A DNA stretch of 64,000 bases from Rhodococcus sp. H36-A4 (GCF_027158005.1 NZ_JAPVLQ010000002.1:310001-374000); one strand, 5' to 3'; counted from the first letter of the stretch, positions 8,673 to 17,327 are shown. Notes: generated from the letters alone by a model not told the origin. Numbers and translations are program-made.

Positions 8673-9826
8673 CGGTCCGCCAGAGCGGTGAGTACGTCCA
8701 CGAACGTGATCTTTTCATTGGTGACGCCGAAAGCATCGGCACGCAGCAATGTCTGGCTCGCCCAGTTACGATGTGGTCCAAGCTCGTTCATCTTGTTACC
8801 GTAGCCCGATGCCCGGACGCCTCCTGCGTCGGATTCCAAGATGTCGAGCGCATCGTGGTACTCCTCGTGTGTGACTGCAGACAGTGCATGTACGGCCGGA
8901 ACGTGAGATGGATGAATTACCGTTTTTCCTTGAATCCCGTTGGCGCGGTCCAATGCGACTTCGCGAAGTAGGGCGTCGAGGTCACTGCTTACGAGCTGCT
9001 GCCGAAATCGAACTGCCCCGGGTTCGACGAACGGGGTCTGTCTGAGCATGGGCCGGAACATGCGTTCGTGATCGGCGAAGTACTCCCATACCGGTCCTGT
9101 GATGACGAATCCGGTTTCGTTGTTGCGCCCGAGGTGGTTGACGATGGCACTGATGACGTCGGCGACGACTCGGACGTCGTAGATGGTCAGATCTCGGTCG
9201 CGGCGGATACCGAACATGCCGCACATGTCGGTGGCGCCGATACGCACCGCGAGTACTAGGTCACTGTGTGCGAGAAGCAGTTCGCGTACCGCGACGAGTT
9301 CGGTGTCGCGAGTCTCTCGAAATACGACCTCGGCGGATTCGAGAACAGGCATTGCGAACAGTCGCTTGCCGTGATCTTTGGAACCCGCGGCGATGGCGTC
9401 GAGGAAGGAGGCGCCGTTGGCGGCGGTGAACTTGGGCACCACGAAACCGGCGAGGCCGGCGGCACCGTGAGCGATCTCGGAACAGATCTTGCGAATGTGC
9501 TCCGGAGTACGGGCCCGAACGAACGCCAGCGCGGTGAAGTCCTCGGCCGTGGCCAGCTCGTCGAGTGTCCGCACGGTGTTGGCGAGGGCCTCTTCGAGAT
9601 GGTGATCGGCGACGGCATCTTCGAGATCGATAACCAACGAGCAGACGCCCATGCGGCTGCGTTTGATCAACGTCGCGGTCAGGTCGGTCCGTGTCGCAGG
9701 CATGTACAGTGTCGCGCCGAGTGCCGTTGCGACACTGACGATGTCCGCATCGACGGCAATGTTCTTGGGTGGCCGGAAGAACAGTGCGTCGTGCACTGCG
9801 GGGTCGAGATGTCGAAAGTGTTGCAC
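8669..9826 (-). CDS. HpcH/HpaI aldolase / CitE-like lyase of the Ter module
   Basis: The 385-residue protein is a TIM-barrel C-C lyase of the CitE-like family. Visible signatures are MPATRTDL, MGVCSLVIDLEDAV (acidic metal-ligand region), FVRARTPEHI, GLAGFVVPKFT, VLAVRIGATDMCG and GIQGKTVIHPSHV. The GTG start follows AAGGAC at a short spacing. The 3' end overlaps the phosphoribosyltransferase gene by 4 bases. CitE-like lyases cleave or form acyl-CoA or dicarboxylate bonds with Mg2+; in Ter clusters the substrate is not known. Context places it in the same pathway as the downstream PRTase-StiP and HAD enzymes. Confidence 0.85.
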   Translation of the reverse strand: MQHFRHLDPAVHDALFFRPPKNIAVDADIVSVATALGATLYMPATRTDLTATLIKRSRMGVCSLVIDLEDAVADHHLEEALANTVRTLDELATAEDFTALAFVRARTPEHIRKICSEIAHGAAGLAGFVVPKFTAANGASFLDAIAAGSKDHGKRLFAMPVLESAEVVFRETRDTELVAVRELLLAHSDLVLAVRIGATDMCGMFGIRRDRDLTIYDVRVVADVISAIVNHLGRNNETGFVITGPVWEYFADHERMFRPMLRQTPFVEPGAVRFRQQLVSSDLDALLREVALDRANGIQGKTVIHPSHVPAVHALSAVTHEEYHDALDILESDAGGVRASGYGNKMNELGPHRNWASQTLLRADAFGVTNEKITFVDVLTALADR

Positions 9827-9873
9827 CGGGCGTCCTTAGCGTTCGTGAGCAAATGAATTGTGGAGTTCGGCAA

Positions 9874-11178
9874 TCAGCGAGCCGAGCCTCGCATCCTGTC
9901 GACAACCCCGGAAATGAAGCCCGAAATGGTATTCAGATCTTGCAGGTAGGACCAGTAATCGGGGTGAGTTCCGGATAGTGCATTGCTTGCTCTCTCGATT
10001 CGAGCCAGCTGAGCATCCAATACCGATCCCCACTCTGCAACCAGGCCGCGGTTCACGGCCAACTGTTGTGCGTCTCGTAACGTGAAACGTACCGCCCGTT
10101 CCTTCTCCCGTGGGTTTGCCTTCACCGCACGCAGCAGTTCGACTCGATCGGTGACGGCATCGACGAGGGCCTCGGCGTCGGCAAGGCGAGCGCGAGCTTG
10201 TGCGATGTAGTCGAGAGCCTGTTCGGGGTTACTCGCGTCGGCGGCCGCCCGCGCGGCGGCGAGGTCTTCCGAGGCCTGCTCGATGTAGCGGGCGCTCATG
10301 TGCTCGTTGGCCGAGAGGTCGGCGGAGCTGGCGACATTGAACTCGCGGAGCAACGTCGAGAAGGCAGGTGCGAGTCGTTCGAAGCGCGTGCGGACAGCCT
10401 CGAGGCGTGTGCGGACCGACGAGAGGGCCGAGCGCGCTTCCTTCGCTCGGGCCGGAGCGGCTTCGAGAGCAGCCTCCAGCGCTGCTGCGGCCTCACGAAC
10501 TGCGGCGGCGGCATTTCGGACGCCCAGAGCGTCACCTGACGCGGTGGCGCCGTCGAGGGTGGCAACGCCGGCGTCGAGTGTCTGCCATGCAGCTCGTATC
10601 GACGGGTAGTCGGTAAAGCTGTCATCGGCGGCCGCGACGGCCAACTGGGCCTTCTCGGCAAGAGCCTTGGCATCCTGAGCCAGGCGCGGGGTAGCGGCGA
10701 GCGTGGAACGTGCTTGTTCGAGGTCGATTCGGTGCGCTTGGTAGAACTCGTCGACGGCGCGACATGCTTCGCCCAGCGCTTGCGTCGCGGCGTCGAATGC
10801 GTGCTGTGCCGCAGGGGTGGTGATGCCGTCGAACTGATCCACCGCCGCCAAGTAGGCAGCGCCGGCTTCGAAACACTTCTTTTCGGTGTCGTGCCACAAG
10901 GACGTGATGTCGCGTGCGGGAGTGAGAGCCCGGATTGCGTCGACACCCGTGGACGCGATCGACTGTCGTTTGTCCATGTCGAGGAAGGCAGCGACGGCGC
11001 TCTCCTGTGCTGCGCGCGCAGCAGACTCCGATCCACCTCCGCGGCGGAAGGTCCCAGGCCAGCGACTTGTCACCCGCTCGATAGTACTGACGGGAACTTC
11101 CCGCCGTGGTGTGCACGTTGCCGTAGTGCAACTACGACAAACAGGATCGGGCCTGCGGTGTGACCGCGAGCTCCTCAC
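9874..11178 (-). CDS. Coiled-coil protein heading the Ter biosynthetic operon
   Basis: No enzyme family was recognised. The 434-residue frame is almost entirely Ala/Glu/Arg/Leu-rich helix with heptad character from about residue 60 to 400 (for example AAAVREAAAALEAALEAA and LEAVRTRFERLAP), suggesting a long coiled coil. It lies 47 bases upstream of the CitE-like gene on the same strand, so it probably leads that operon, divergent from terD. The start is unsure: GTG 11178 gives a Cys-containing leader (VCRSCTTATC), while GTG at 11073 gives a cleaner MTSRWPGTF start. A possible frameshifted zinc ribbon upstream is described in the findings. Role perhaps scaffolding or stress sensing; inference only. 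Confidence 0.7.
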   Translation of the reverse strand: MRSSRSHRRPDPVCRSCTTATCTPRREVPVSTIERVTSRWPGTFRRGGGSESAARAAQESAVAAFLDMDKRQSIASTGVDAIRALTPARDITSLWHDTEKKCFEAGAAYLAAVDQFDGITTPAAQHAFDAATQALGEACRAVDEFYQAHRIDLEQARSTLAATPRLAQDAKALAEKAQLAVAAADDSFTDYPSIRAAWQTLDAGVATLDGATASGDALGVRNAAAAVREAAAALEAALEAAPARAKEARSALSSVRTRLEAVRTRFERLAPAFSTLLREFNVASSADLSANEHMSARYIEQASEDLAAARAAADASNPEQALDYIAQARARLADAEALVDAVTDRVELLRAVKANPREKERAVRFTLRDAQQLAVNRGLVAEWGSVLDAQLARIERASNALSGTHPDYWSYLQDLNTISGFISGVVDRMRGSAR

Positions 11179-11239
11179 AAATCGGACAGATGACCACTAC
11201 GGTGGAAAGTCGTAGCGGAATCCACACGAAAGGACAGAC

Positions 11240-11815
11240 ATGGGCGTCAGCCTCAGCAAGGGCGGCAATGTTTCACTCACCAAGGCAGCTCCGAACCTGA
11301 CCGCGGTCACGGTCGGACTCGGTTGGGACATTCGAACGACGACCGGAACGGACTTCGACCTCGACGCCAGCGCCATCGCGCTGAACTCGACGAAGAAGGC
11401 ATTGAGCGACGGACACTTCGTGTTCTTCAACAACCTCAAGTCCCCCGACGGCTCGATCGAGCACACCGGCGACAACACCACAGGTGAGGGCGAGGGCGAC
11501 GACGAGCAGATCAAGGTCGATCTTGCTGCCGTCCCGCCGGAGATCGAAACGATCACCTTCCCCGTCTCGATCTACGACGCCGACGCGCGGTCGCAGTCGT
11601 TCGGGCAGGTGCGCAATGCGTTCATCCGCGTGTTGAACCAGGCCGACAATTCCGAACTCGCCCGCTACGACCTCAGCGAGGATGCCTCTACCGAGACCGC
11701 CATGGTTTTCGGTGAGCTGTACCGCAACGGTGCCGAGTGGAAGTTCCGTGCCGTGGGCCAGGGCTACGCCTCCGGCCTCGCCGGAATCGCTCGTGACTTC
11801 GGCGTGAACGTCTAA
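11240..11815 (+). CDS. terD: TerD-family calcium-binding stress protein
   Basis: This is a 191-residue single-domain TerD protein of normal length. It begins [15 protein letters not shown] and carries the hallmark segments [32 protein letters not shown] and [11 protein letters not shown]. The Asp/Glu cluster is that used for two Ca2+ ions in characterised TerD structures. A GAAAGGA ribosome site precedes the ATG. It is transcribed divergently from the coiled-coil/CitE/PRTase/HAD operon and followed by a hairpin terminator and a TerC-like membrane gene. TerD proteins are induced in oxidative, metal and envelope stress in actinobacteria. Confidence 0.93.
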   Translation: MGVSLSKGGNVSLTKAAPNLTAVTVGLGWDIRTTTGTDFDLDASAIALNSTKKALSDGHFVFFNNLKSPDGSIEHTGDNTTGEGEGDDEQIKVDLAAVPPEIETITFPVSIYDADARSQSFGQVRNAFIRVLNQADNSELARYDLSEDASTETAMVFGELYRNGAEWKFRAVGQGYASGLAGIARDFGVNV

Positions 11816-11835
11816 GGTTCGTAAGTCGAACTTCG

Positions 11836-11893
11836 ATAGGGGAAAATCCCGCCGCATCATTCATGATGTATCGGGGTTCTCCCCTATTTGTTT
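11836..11893 (+). terminator. Hairpin terminator after terD
   Basis: ATAGGGGAAAA at 11836-11846 pairs with TTCTCCCCTAT at 11877-11887 with one mismatch and is followed by TTGTTTTTATTG. A smaller inverted repeat (ATCATTCATGAT) lies inside the loop. This is a rare clear intrinsic-type terminator for this GC content and separates terD from the downstream DUF475 gene. Confidence 0.65.
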
Positions 11894-11923
11894 TTATTGC
11901 TGCCAAGAGAAAGGCCACCGACA

Positions 11924-13021
11924 GTGGTTCTACGGATATTCGGATGGTCCATCGGAGTCACGATTGTTTCGGTGATCGTCGCCTTCCTCTACGGTGGCCT
12001 CGAGGCGATGATTCTCGTCTTGATTCTTGGTGTCCTCGAAGTGTCTTTGTCGTTCGACAACGCGGTCATCAATGCCACCGTGCTTCGCCGAATGAGCGAA
12101 TTCTGGCAAAAGATATTCTTGACCATCGGCATTGTCATCGCAGTGTTCGGTATGCGGTTGCTCTTCCCGCTCGTCATCGTCTGGGCCGCATCCGGTCTCG
12201 GACCCGTCGCAGCGATTCAACTTGCACTCAATCCGCCGGAGAACGGTGCTGCGACATTCCCCGACGGCAGTCCCAGCTACGAGACCCTCCTCACCGATGC
12301 GCATCCTCAGATTGCTGCGTTCGGTGGCATGTTCCTGTTGATGCTGTTCCTCGGATTCATCTTCGAAGACCGTGAGATCACCTGGTTGAGCTGGCTCGAG
12401 AAGCCGTTGGCCAAGATCGGCAAGCTCGATCAGCTCGCTGTCGTCGTGGCTGGTCTGCTGCTGGTGCTCAGCGCGGAGTTCCTCGCCGACGACGACAAGA
12501 TTTCCACGGTCATGGTCGCCGGCGTGCTCGGCATGATCACCTACATCGCCGTCAACGGACTGGGTGAGTTGTTCCATACCGACGAAGAGGGCGAAGAGGC
12601 ATCGAGTGGTCCGAGCGAACTGGCCAAGGCGACCGGCAAGGCCGGGTTCTTCCTGTTCCTCTACCTCGAGGTCCTCGACGCTTCGTTCTCGTTCGACGGT
12701 GTCATCGGCGCTTTCGCGATCACCGCGGACCCGATCATCATCGCCCTCGGCCTCGGATTCATCGGTGCGATGTTCGTCCGATCCATCACGGTGTTCCTGG
12801 TCCGCAAGGGCACGCTGTCCGATTACGTCTACCTCGAGCATGGTGCGCACTGGGCCATCGGAGCACTGGCGATAATTCTGCTGGTATCGATCGGAGTGGA
12901 GATCAACGAGCTGATCACCGGCTTCGTCGGCATTCTGTTCATCGGCGCTGCTCTGATCAGCAGTATCAGGCGCAACAAGAAGCTGGTCGAGCAGGGTGAG
13001 GACACGAAACTCACGGTGTAA
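11924..13021 (+). CDS. DUF475 / TerC-superfamily integral membrane protein
   Basis: The 365-residue polytopic protein has about nine membrane segments. The pair of motifs LEVSLSFDNAVINATVL (near residue 40) and LEVLDASFSFDGVIGAFAI (near residue 260) place acidic residues inside membrane helices, as in the TerC superfamily, and define DUF475. Such proteins are thought to move metal ions, probably Mn2+, or to form membrane complexes with TerD. The GTG at 11924 was chosen because GAGAAAGG lies just upstream; an upstream TTG at 11888 lacks support. It follows terD after a terminator, so it may have its own promoter. Confidence 0.85.
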   Translation: MVLRIFGWSIGVTIVSVIVAFLYGGLEAMILVLILGVLEVSLSFDNAVINATVLRRMSEFWQKIFLTIGIVIAVFGMRLLFPLVIVWAASGLGPVAAIQLALNPPENGAATFPDGSPSYETLLTDAHPQIAAFGGMFLLMLFLGFIFEDREITWLSWLEKPLAKIGKLDQLAVVVAGLLLVLSAEFLADDDKISTVMVAGVLGMITYIAVNGLGELFHTDEEGEEASSGPSELAKATGKAGFFLFLYLEVLDASFSFDGVIGAFAITADPIIIALGLGFIGAMFVRSITVFLVRKGTLSDYVYLEHGAHWAIGALAIILLVSIGVEINELITGFVGILFIGAALISSIRRNKKLVEQGEDTKLTV

Positions 13022-13042
13022 CGAGTAGGGGAAATCCCTCCG

Positions 13043-13369
13043 TCACCAATGGTTGAGCTTGGTGTGGCCGTCCTGTAGCGCGCGAGCGAACAGGGCGGCC
13101 TTCGTCGATGCAGGCCTACCTACCGCCGCGTACTTGTGGCGAATGCGAGTGAGATGAGTGTTGACGGTGCCGACAGAAATGCGGACCGTAGATGCGGCGT
13201 CGGCTTTCGAATCCGATGAGAACCACGCAAGCATGACTTCGACTTCGCGGGCGCTGAGCGCGGGTCTGCGATACAGGTATCCATCGAGTTCGCTGGTCGA
13301 CACCGAATAACGTGCAGACTCCGCTCCTGTATCCCGCGCAATCGTGGGTGGACGTGGCGAACTCGACAA
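13043..13369 (-). CDS. HTH-only LuxR-type regulator, paralogue 1
   Basis: With a TTG start at 13369, directly preceded by a perfect AGGAGG at a 5-base spacing, the protein has 108 residues. Residues about 35-100 form a LuxR/NarL HTH: ALSAREVEVMLAW, SVGTVNTHLTRIRHKYAAV, then GRPASTKAALFARALQDG. It has no receiver domain. A longer upstream frame exists but runs into the next gene and lacks a good ribosome site. Its HTH is nearly identical to that of the neighbouring gene, indicating local duplication. It converges on the DUF475 gene. Target genes unknown. Confidence 0.75.
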   Translation of the reverse strand: MSSSPRPPTIARDTGAESARYSVSTSELDGYLYRRPALSAREVEVMLAWFSSDSKADAASTVRISVGTVNTHLTRIRHKYAAVGRPASTKAALFARALQDGHTKLNHW

Positions 13370-13527
13370 CGTGTACCTCCTGCAGTAAGAAATCCAGCAC
13401 CAGAGACGTTCTTCCCCCCATGCCGAGCGCCCGACCGCCCCCGTCGATACTGCGCGCGCAACCGGCATCTGAGAAGGGGTGTACCGAAATCTGTACACAA
13501 TCAATACGTCGGTCGGCGCTGAAGTAC

Positions 13528-13896
13528 CTACAGCTCCGCGATATCGATCATCCCGTCCTGCAGAGCCCGCGCCACCAGCGATGCTTTGGTCGAGGCCGGG
13601 CGGCCGACCGCCGCGTATTTCGCCCGAATTCGCGTCAGATGTGTGTTGACGGTGCCCAATGACAGGAACAGAGACTTGGCCACCTCGGTTTTGGAGTCGC
13701 AGCGGATCCAACCGGTAAGCACCTGGATTTCGCGTCCGGTCAACGCCGGTTTGGGCAGGAACGAGCCCGACATTCCGGCGACAGGACGAGCCTGAACCGG
13801 CGGCGCGAGGCTGATCTGTGGGCGTGAAGGACGCTCGACGATCGGTGCCGAAAGACCGGACATACAGATAGCTGTCGCATCGAAACCTGTTGACAT
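13528..13896 (-). CDS. HTH-only LuxR-type regulator, paralogue 2
   Basis: The 122-residue protein has a poorly conserved N-terminus of about 50 residues and a LuxR-type HTH at about residues 52-115: ALTGREIQVLTGW, SLGTVNTHLTRIRAKYAAV, GRPASTKASLVARALQDG. The C-terminal half is shared almost word for word with the gene at 13043-13369. No receiver or ligand domain is visible, so activity must be set by expression or by partners. It lies between its paralogue and a full response regulator with a related HTH. The ATG at 13896 is preceded by GGGGAGAA. Confidence 0.78.
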   Translation of the reverse strand: MSTGFDATAICMSGLSAPIVERPSRPQISLAPPVQARPVAGMSGSFLPKPALTGREIQVLTGWIRCDSKTEVAKSLFLSLGTVNTHLTRIRAKYAAVGRPASTKASLVARALQDGMIDIAEL

Positions 13897-14034
13897 GGCG
13901 TTCTCCCCGTACTGGTGCGGCTGTGGCCTTTACTAACCGTTGACTCGAGTTTCACAGGTGGCGGGCAGGTTGTCTGCCCTCAAAACTAGGGGCATTGAAT
14001 CCTTACCGACCTGGGCAATTCACCCCGAACGCCC

Positions 14035-14727
14035 TCAGTTCACCGGCGGCACTTCCGGCATCGGAAGCCATCCGTCTTCGACAGCTCGCTTGTAGAGATC
14101 GGTTTTCGTCGGCGCAGGGCGCCCCGCCTGGGCATACTTGTTTCTGATCCGAACCAGGTAGTCGTTGACGGTTTGCTCCGACAGCCCAGCCAGACGCGCG
14201 ACGCGGCCGGCCTTCTCTCCCGACGCATACAACGCCAGTACTTCGCGTTGACGTGGACTCAAGCCGACATCGGGCAGTTGCGGGTCGCCGTCGATAGCCG
14301 CAGCCCAATCAGTGGTGACGACCTGGCCCCCGGCGGCGGCGCGTCGGATAGCCGAGACGATCGCTGCGGCGGGCTCGGACTTGCGGACGACGCCCAGAAC
14401 TCCCGCCCTCGCGGCGGACCGAACGAGAAACGGATTCTCGGCACCGGTGTACACCAGGACCCGAGCACCTGCGGCGTGCAACTTCTCGACATTCGAACGC
14501 GGTGAAGACCCGTCGCCGAGACGAAGATCGAGGACGACGAGGTCCAGCTTCGGACCCGAGACCAGAAGTTCGTCGACAGTGGCAGCGACAGCCACCAGAT
14601 CCAGATCCGATTGGTCGGCGAGAATCGATCGAAGGCCAAGCGCAACCGACTCGTGATCCTCGACCAAACCGATCCTGCGGCGAACATTGCCTTCGGTCGG
14701 CATCGATCCCCCCGAGCCCTGCGTCAT
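14035..14727 (-). CDS. NarL/LuxR-family response regulator
   Basis: The 230-residue protein has an N-terminal receiver domain with acidic residues Glu23-Asp24 (LVEDHES), likely phospho-acceptor Asp67 (LVVLDLRLGDG), TGAEN and VRKSEP. The C-terminal LuxR HTH spans about 155-215 (GLSPRQREVLALYASG, SEQTVNDYLVRIRNKYAQAGRPAPTK). The end of its HTH resembles the two HTH-only proteins downstream. A GGAGGCGGAG site precedes the ATG. No histidine kinase gene is adjacent. It follows the GT87 gene by 74 bases on the same strand and could be co-transcribed with it. Confidence 0.88.
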   Translation of the reverse strand: MTQGSGGSMPTEGNVRRRIGLVEDHESVALGLRSILADQSDLDLVAVAATVDELLVSGPKLDLVVLDLRLGDGSSPRSNVEKLHAAGARVLVYTGAENPFLVRSAARAGVLGVVRKSEPAAAIVSAIRRAAAGGQVVTTDWAAAIDGDPQLPDVGLSPRQREVLALYASGEKAGRVARLAGLSEQTVNDYLVRIRNKYAQAGRPAPTKTDLYKRAVEDGWLPMPEVPPVN

Positions 14728-14800
14728 GCTCCGCCTCCGCCCAGCCTCACGACAACTACTTCGGCTGCCTACCGACTAGTCGGAACAAGGGGTCGGTTTG

Positions 14801-16219
14801 TTACCGGGTCGGCGAGTTGCGTCGTGTTTCGGTTGTCGACGTCGCAGTGTCGGAGCCACCGACGAGGTCATCGGCGTTTGCTGGATGCGTCTGGCCAGGG
14901 TTTCGTAGGCGGGCGCGGAGGAAGACGAAGAAGAAGACCACGAGCAGCACCGCGCGTCCCCACACGCCCACCTCGACGAAGAACTTCTCGGTCGTGCTGT
15001 CCGACCCCTCCGCCAGCGCTCCGAAGTACTTGAATACCCCGATGCCCATCGAGAGGTCTGCCACCAAGTACGCACCGACCAGGGCCCATGGCACGCGGAG
15101 AAGAACGAAGAACGGAACAAGCCAGAGGGTGTACTGCGGTGAGTGCACCTTGTGCAGGAGTAGGAATCCGCAGAGCATCGAGCCACTGACGGCGATCCAG
15201 GGGTAGGCGTGTTCGACCTTCATCCTCCGCAGACCGAGCCACAGTGCCAACCCGAATGCTGCGAAAACTAGCAGCGGTGACAACACATCGACGGTGTCCT
15301 GGAACGACGCTTCGGCGCGCAGATAGTCCTCCGGCGTCATGGAATCGCTCATGTAGAGGTGACGTACTCCCCAATACCAAATGGAGTTGGTGGTGATATC
15401 GGCTTGGCGCAGAGTTTGGAAGGCGAACGAGGCCCGCCAACCCTCGTAGCCCAGTACGGCGAAGGGAAGGTTGATTGCGACGACGGTGCCGATCGCTGCC
15501 AAGGCAACGCCGATCGCACCCTGAATGTCGAACCGACCTCGAACCGTGTGGGGCAGTTCGCGACCACCGTTCCCGCCGTAGGCGACGTAGAGGAGTAGTG
15601 GCAGCACGAATGCGCCCGGGTACAACTTGAGGCAGAATCCGATCGCGAGTAGAACTGCGGCCAGCATCCCTCTCGTGCGCAACGGAATTCGGAAGGCCAT
15701 GACGAATACGGCGCCGACGGCCGTTGCGACCACCGGTAGTTCCCAGTTGTGGAATGCGTAGAGCACCAACGGAGGACCAGCCGACCACAACAGTGCAGGC
15801 TTGCCCGCGAGACGCCCGAGCATCCACGCCGTCAACAGGCCGAACGGTGCGAGCAGCGCACTCGAATAGAGCAAAAATTCTGCATCGGTATGTGATGGGA
15901 TCGCACCGAGCCACATCAAAAGACCGCTCAAGACCGGATATTCGACGGTTCCGCCGGTGAGAATTCCGTTGGGCGTGATGGCACCGCTGAGATAGGGAAA
16001 GACGTGATTGTCGATATCGCGTCCGAGCCACAAGAACTGGATGTCGGAATAGCAGACCCAACTGTCCTTGACTGTGTCGAACGCGGTACTGCGACCGTTG
16101 TCGAGGAACGGAGCGACGGCGCAGCGGGCCTTGTTGAAGTAGCCGAGCGCCAGGGTCACGGCACACAGCGCCACCACTGCGACCATGGTCGCCATCGACG
16201 TGCGTTGCCCTGATCGCAT
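14801..16219 (-). CDS. GT87-family (DUF2029) membrane mannosyltransferase-like protein
   Basis: With the ATG at 16219 the protein has 472 residues and starts MRSGQRTSMATMVAVVAL, directly entering TM1. About 11 membrane segments follow. GT87 features are WVCYSDIQFLW after TM1, TVEYPVLSGLLMWLG, FCLKLYPGAFVLPLL and HKVHSPQYTLWLVPF. A longer frame reaches 16333 but would run into the rpsF promoter and leader. The protein is homologous in layout to the GT87 protein at 182-1780, and the two flank the Ter island. The mycobacterial counterpart region is Rv0051-Rv0052. Likely periplasmic-facing mannosyl transfer; acceptor not inferable. Confidence 0.83.
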   Translation of the reverse strand: MRSGQRTSMATMVAVVALCAVTLALGYFNKARCAVAPFLDNGRSTAFDTVKDSWVCYSDIQFLWLGRDIDNHVFPYLSGAITPNGILTGGTVEYPVLSGLLMWLGAIPSHTDAEFLLYSSALLAPFGLLTAWMLGRLAGKPALLWSAGPPLVLYAFHNWELPVVATAVGAVFVMAFRIPLRTRGMLAAVLLAIGFCLKLYPGAFVLPLLLYVAYGGNGGRELPHTVRGRFDIQGAIGVALAAIGTVVAINLPFAVLGYEGWRASFAFQTLRQADITTNSIWYWGVRHLYMSDSMTPEDYLRAEASFQDTVDVLSPLLVFAAFGLALWLGLRRMKVEHAYPWIAVSGSMLCGFLLLHKVHSPQYTLWLVPFFVLLRVPWALVGAYLVADLSMGIGVFKYFGALAEGSDSTTEKFFVEVGVWGRAVLLVVFFFVFLRARLRNPGQTHPANADDLVGGSDTATSTTETRRNSPTR

Positions 16220-16305
16220 GGAGACAAGCCTATGTCGCCACCGACAGTGCTCTGGCACCGTCGTTTGATTTCGCAGGTCAGGGTATAGCCGTGTACCCTC
16301 CAAGG

Positions 16306-16350
16306 GTTGCTGACGCAACGACCCTCCTGCCACGGATAGTCCGTGGCCGT
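16306..16350 (+). promoter_or_regulatory. Structured leader of the rpsF operon
   Basis: Two short hairpins lie in the leader: GTTGC(TGAC)GCAAC at 16306-16319 and CCACGG(ATAGT)CCGTGG at 16330-16346, the latter followed by CCGTTTTC. rpsF-rpsR leaders in many bacteria carry an S6:S18-binding element with a CCG box, and this is a candidate for such autoregulation. The match is by position and the CCG feature only. Confidence 0.35.
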
Positions 16351-16382
16351 TTTCACTAGTCCACAGGAGGTGATGAGGTCTT

Positions 16383-16670
16383 ATGCGTCATTACGAATTG
16401 ATGGTCATTCTCGACCCCAACCTGGACGAGCGCACTGTCGCTCCGTCTCTCGATACGTTCCTCAACGTCGTTCGCAAGGACGGCGGCAGCGTCGACAAGG
16501 TCGATGTCTGGGGCAAGCGTCGTCTGGCCTACGAGATCCTGAAGCACGCCGAGGGCATCTACGCCGTTGTGAACATCAACGCCGAGCCTGCGACTGTCAA
16601 GGAACTCGACCGCCAGCTCGGACTCAACGAGTCCGTGCTGCGCACGAAGGTCCTGCGACAGGGCAAGTAA
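16383..16670 (+). CDS. rpsF: 30S ribosomal protein bS6
   Basis: The 95-residue protein begins [19 protein letters not shown] and contains [13 protein letters not shown] and EGIYAVVNI, diagnostic of bS6. It binds 16S rRNA in the platform as a pair with bS18, which is encoded two genes downstream. CAGGAGGTGATG lies upstream of the ATG. It is the first gene of the conserved rpsF-ssb-rpsR-rplI operon. Confidence 0.98.
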   Translation: MRHYELMVILDPNLDERTVAPSLDTFLNVVRKDGGSVDKVDVWGKRRLAYEILKHAEGIYAVVNINAEPATVKELDRQLGLNESVLRTKVLRQGK

Positions 16671-16728
16671 TTGTCGTTGCTCGCCTCTAGGCTGGCATCA
16701 ACAATGACTTTCTACTGAAAGAGGAACC

Positions 16729-17283
16729 ATGGCAGGCGAGACCGTCATCACCGTCGTCGGGAACTTGACGGCAGATCCAGAGCTTCGTTTCACCCCGGCC
16801 GGCGCGGCCGTGGCCAACTTCACCGTTGCGTCCACTCCCCGCACGTTCGATCGTCAGTCCAACGAATGGAAAGACGGAGACGCACTCTTCATGCGCTGCA
16901 ACATCTGGCGTGAAGCTGCGGAGAATGTGGCCGAGAGCTTGACCCGCGGTGCGCGAGTAGTCGTGACCGGACGGCTCAGGCAGCGTTCATATGAAACGCG
17001 TGAGGGCGAAAAGCGGACTGTCGTAGAGCTCGAGGTCGATGAGATCGGCCCATCCCTGCGCTACGCAACCGCAAAGGTCAACAAGGCCAATCGCGGTGGT
17101 GGTGGAGCAGGCGGCGGCTTCGGCGGCGGCGGCTCCGGTTCCTCAGGTGGATCAGGCGGCGGACGCTCGTCGTCGAACGCCAACTCGGCACCCACCGGCG
17201 GAGATGACCCTTGGGGCAGTGCGCCTCAGGCGTCGGGTTCGTTCGGTGGAGCTCGCGGCGGAGACGACGAACCCCCGTTCTAG
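16729..17283 (+). CDS. ssb: Single-stranded DNA-binding protein
   Basis: The 184-residue protein has an OB fold over about residues 1-115 ([50 protein letters not shown]). A Gly/Ser-rich linker covers about 118-165, and the acidic tip ends DDEPPF, the partner-binding tail of bacterial SSB. It acts as a tetramer in replication, repair and recombination. The order rpsF-ssb-rpsR is universal in the group. AGAGGA precedes the ATG at 16729. Confidence 0.97.
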   Translation: MAGETVITVVGNLTADPELRFTPAGAAVANFTVASTPRTFDRQSNEWKDGDALFMRCNIWREAAENVAESLTRGARVVVTGRLRQRSYETREGEKRTVVELEVDEIGPSLRYATAKVNKANRGGGGAGGGFGGGGSGSSGGSGGGRSSSNANSAPTGGDDPWGSAPQASGSFGGARGGDDEPPF

Positions 17284-17327
17284 ATCCTTGAAAGATCGAG
17301 AACACCCAGATGTAACGGAGAAAGACC

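Noticed and set aside
14801-16333. Longer 510-residue start for the second GT87 protein
   Set aside because: The extra 38 residues would overlap the rpsF promoter/leader and lack membrane-protein character; ATG 16219 leads straight into TM1.
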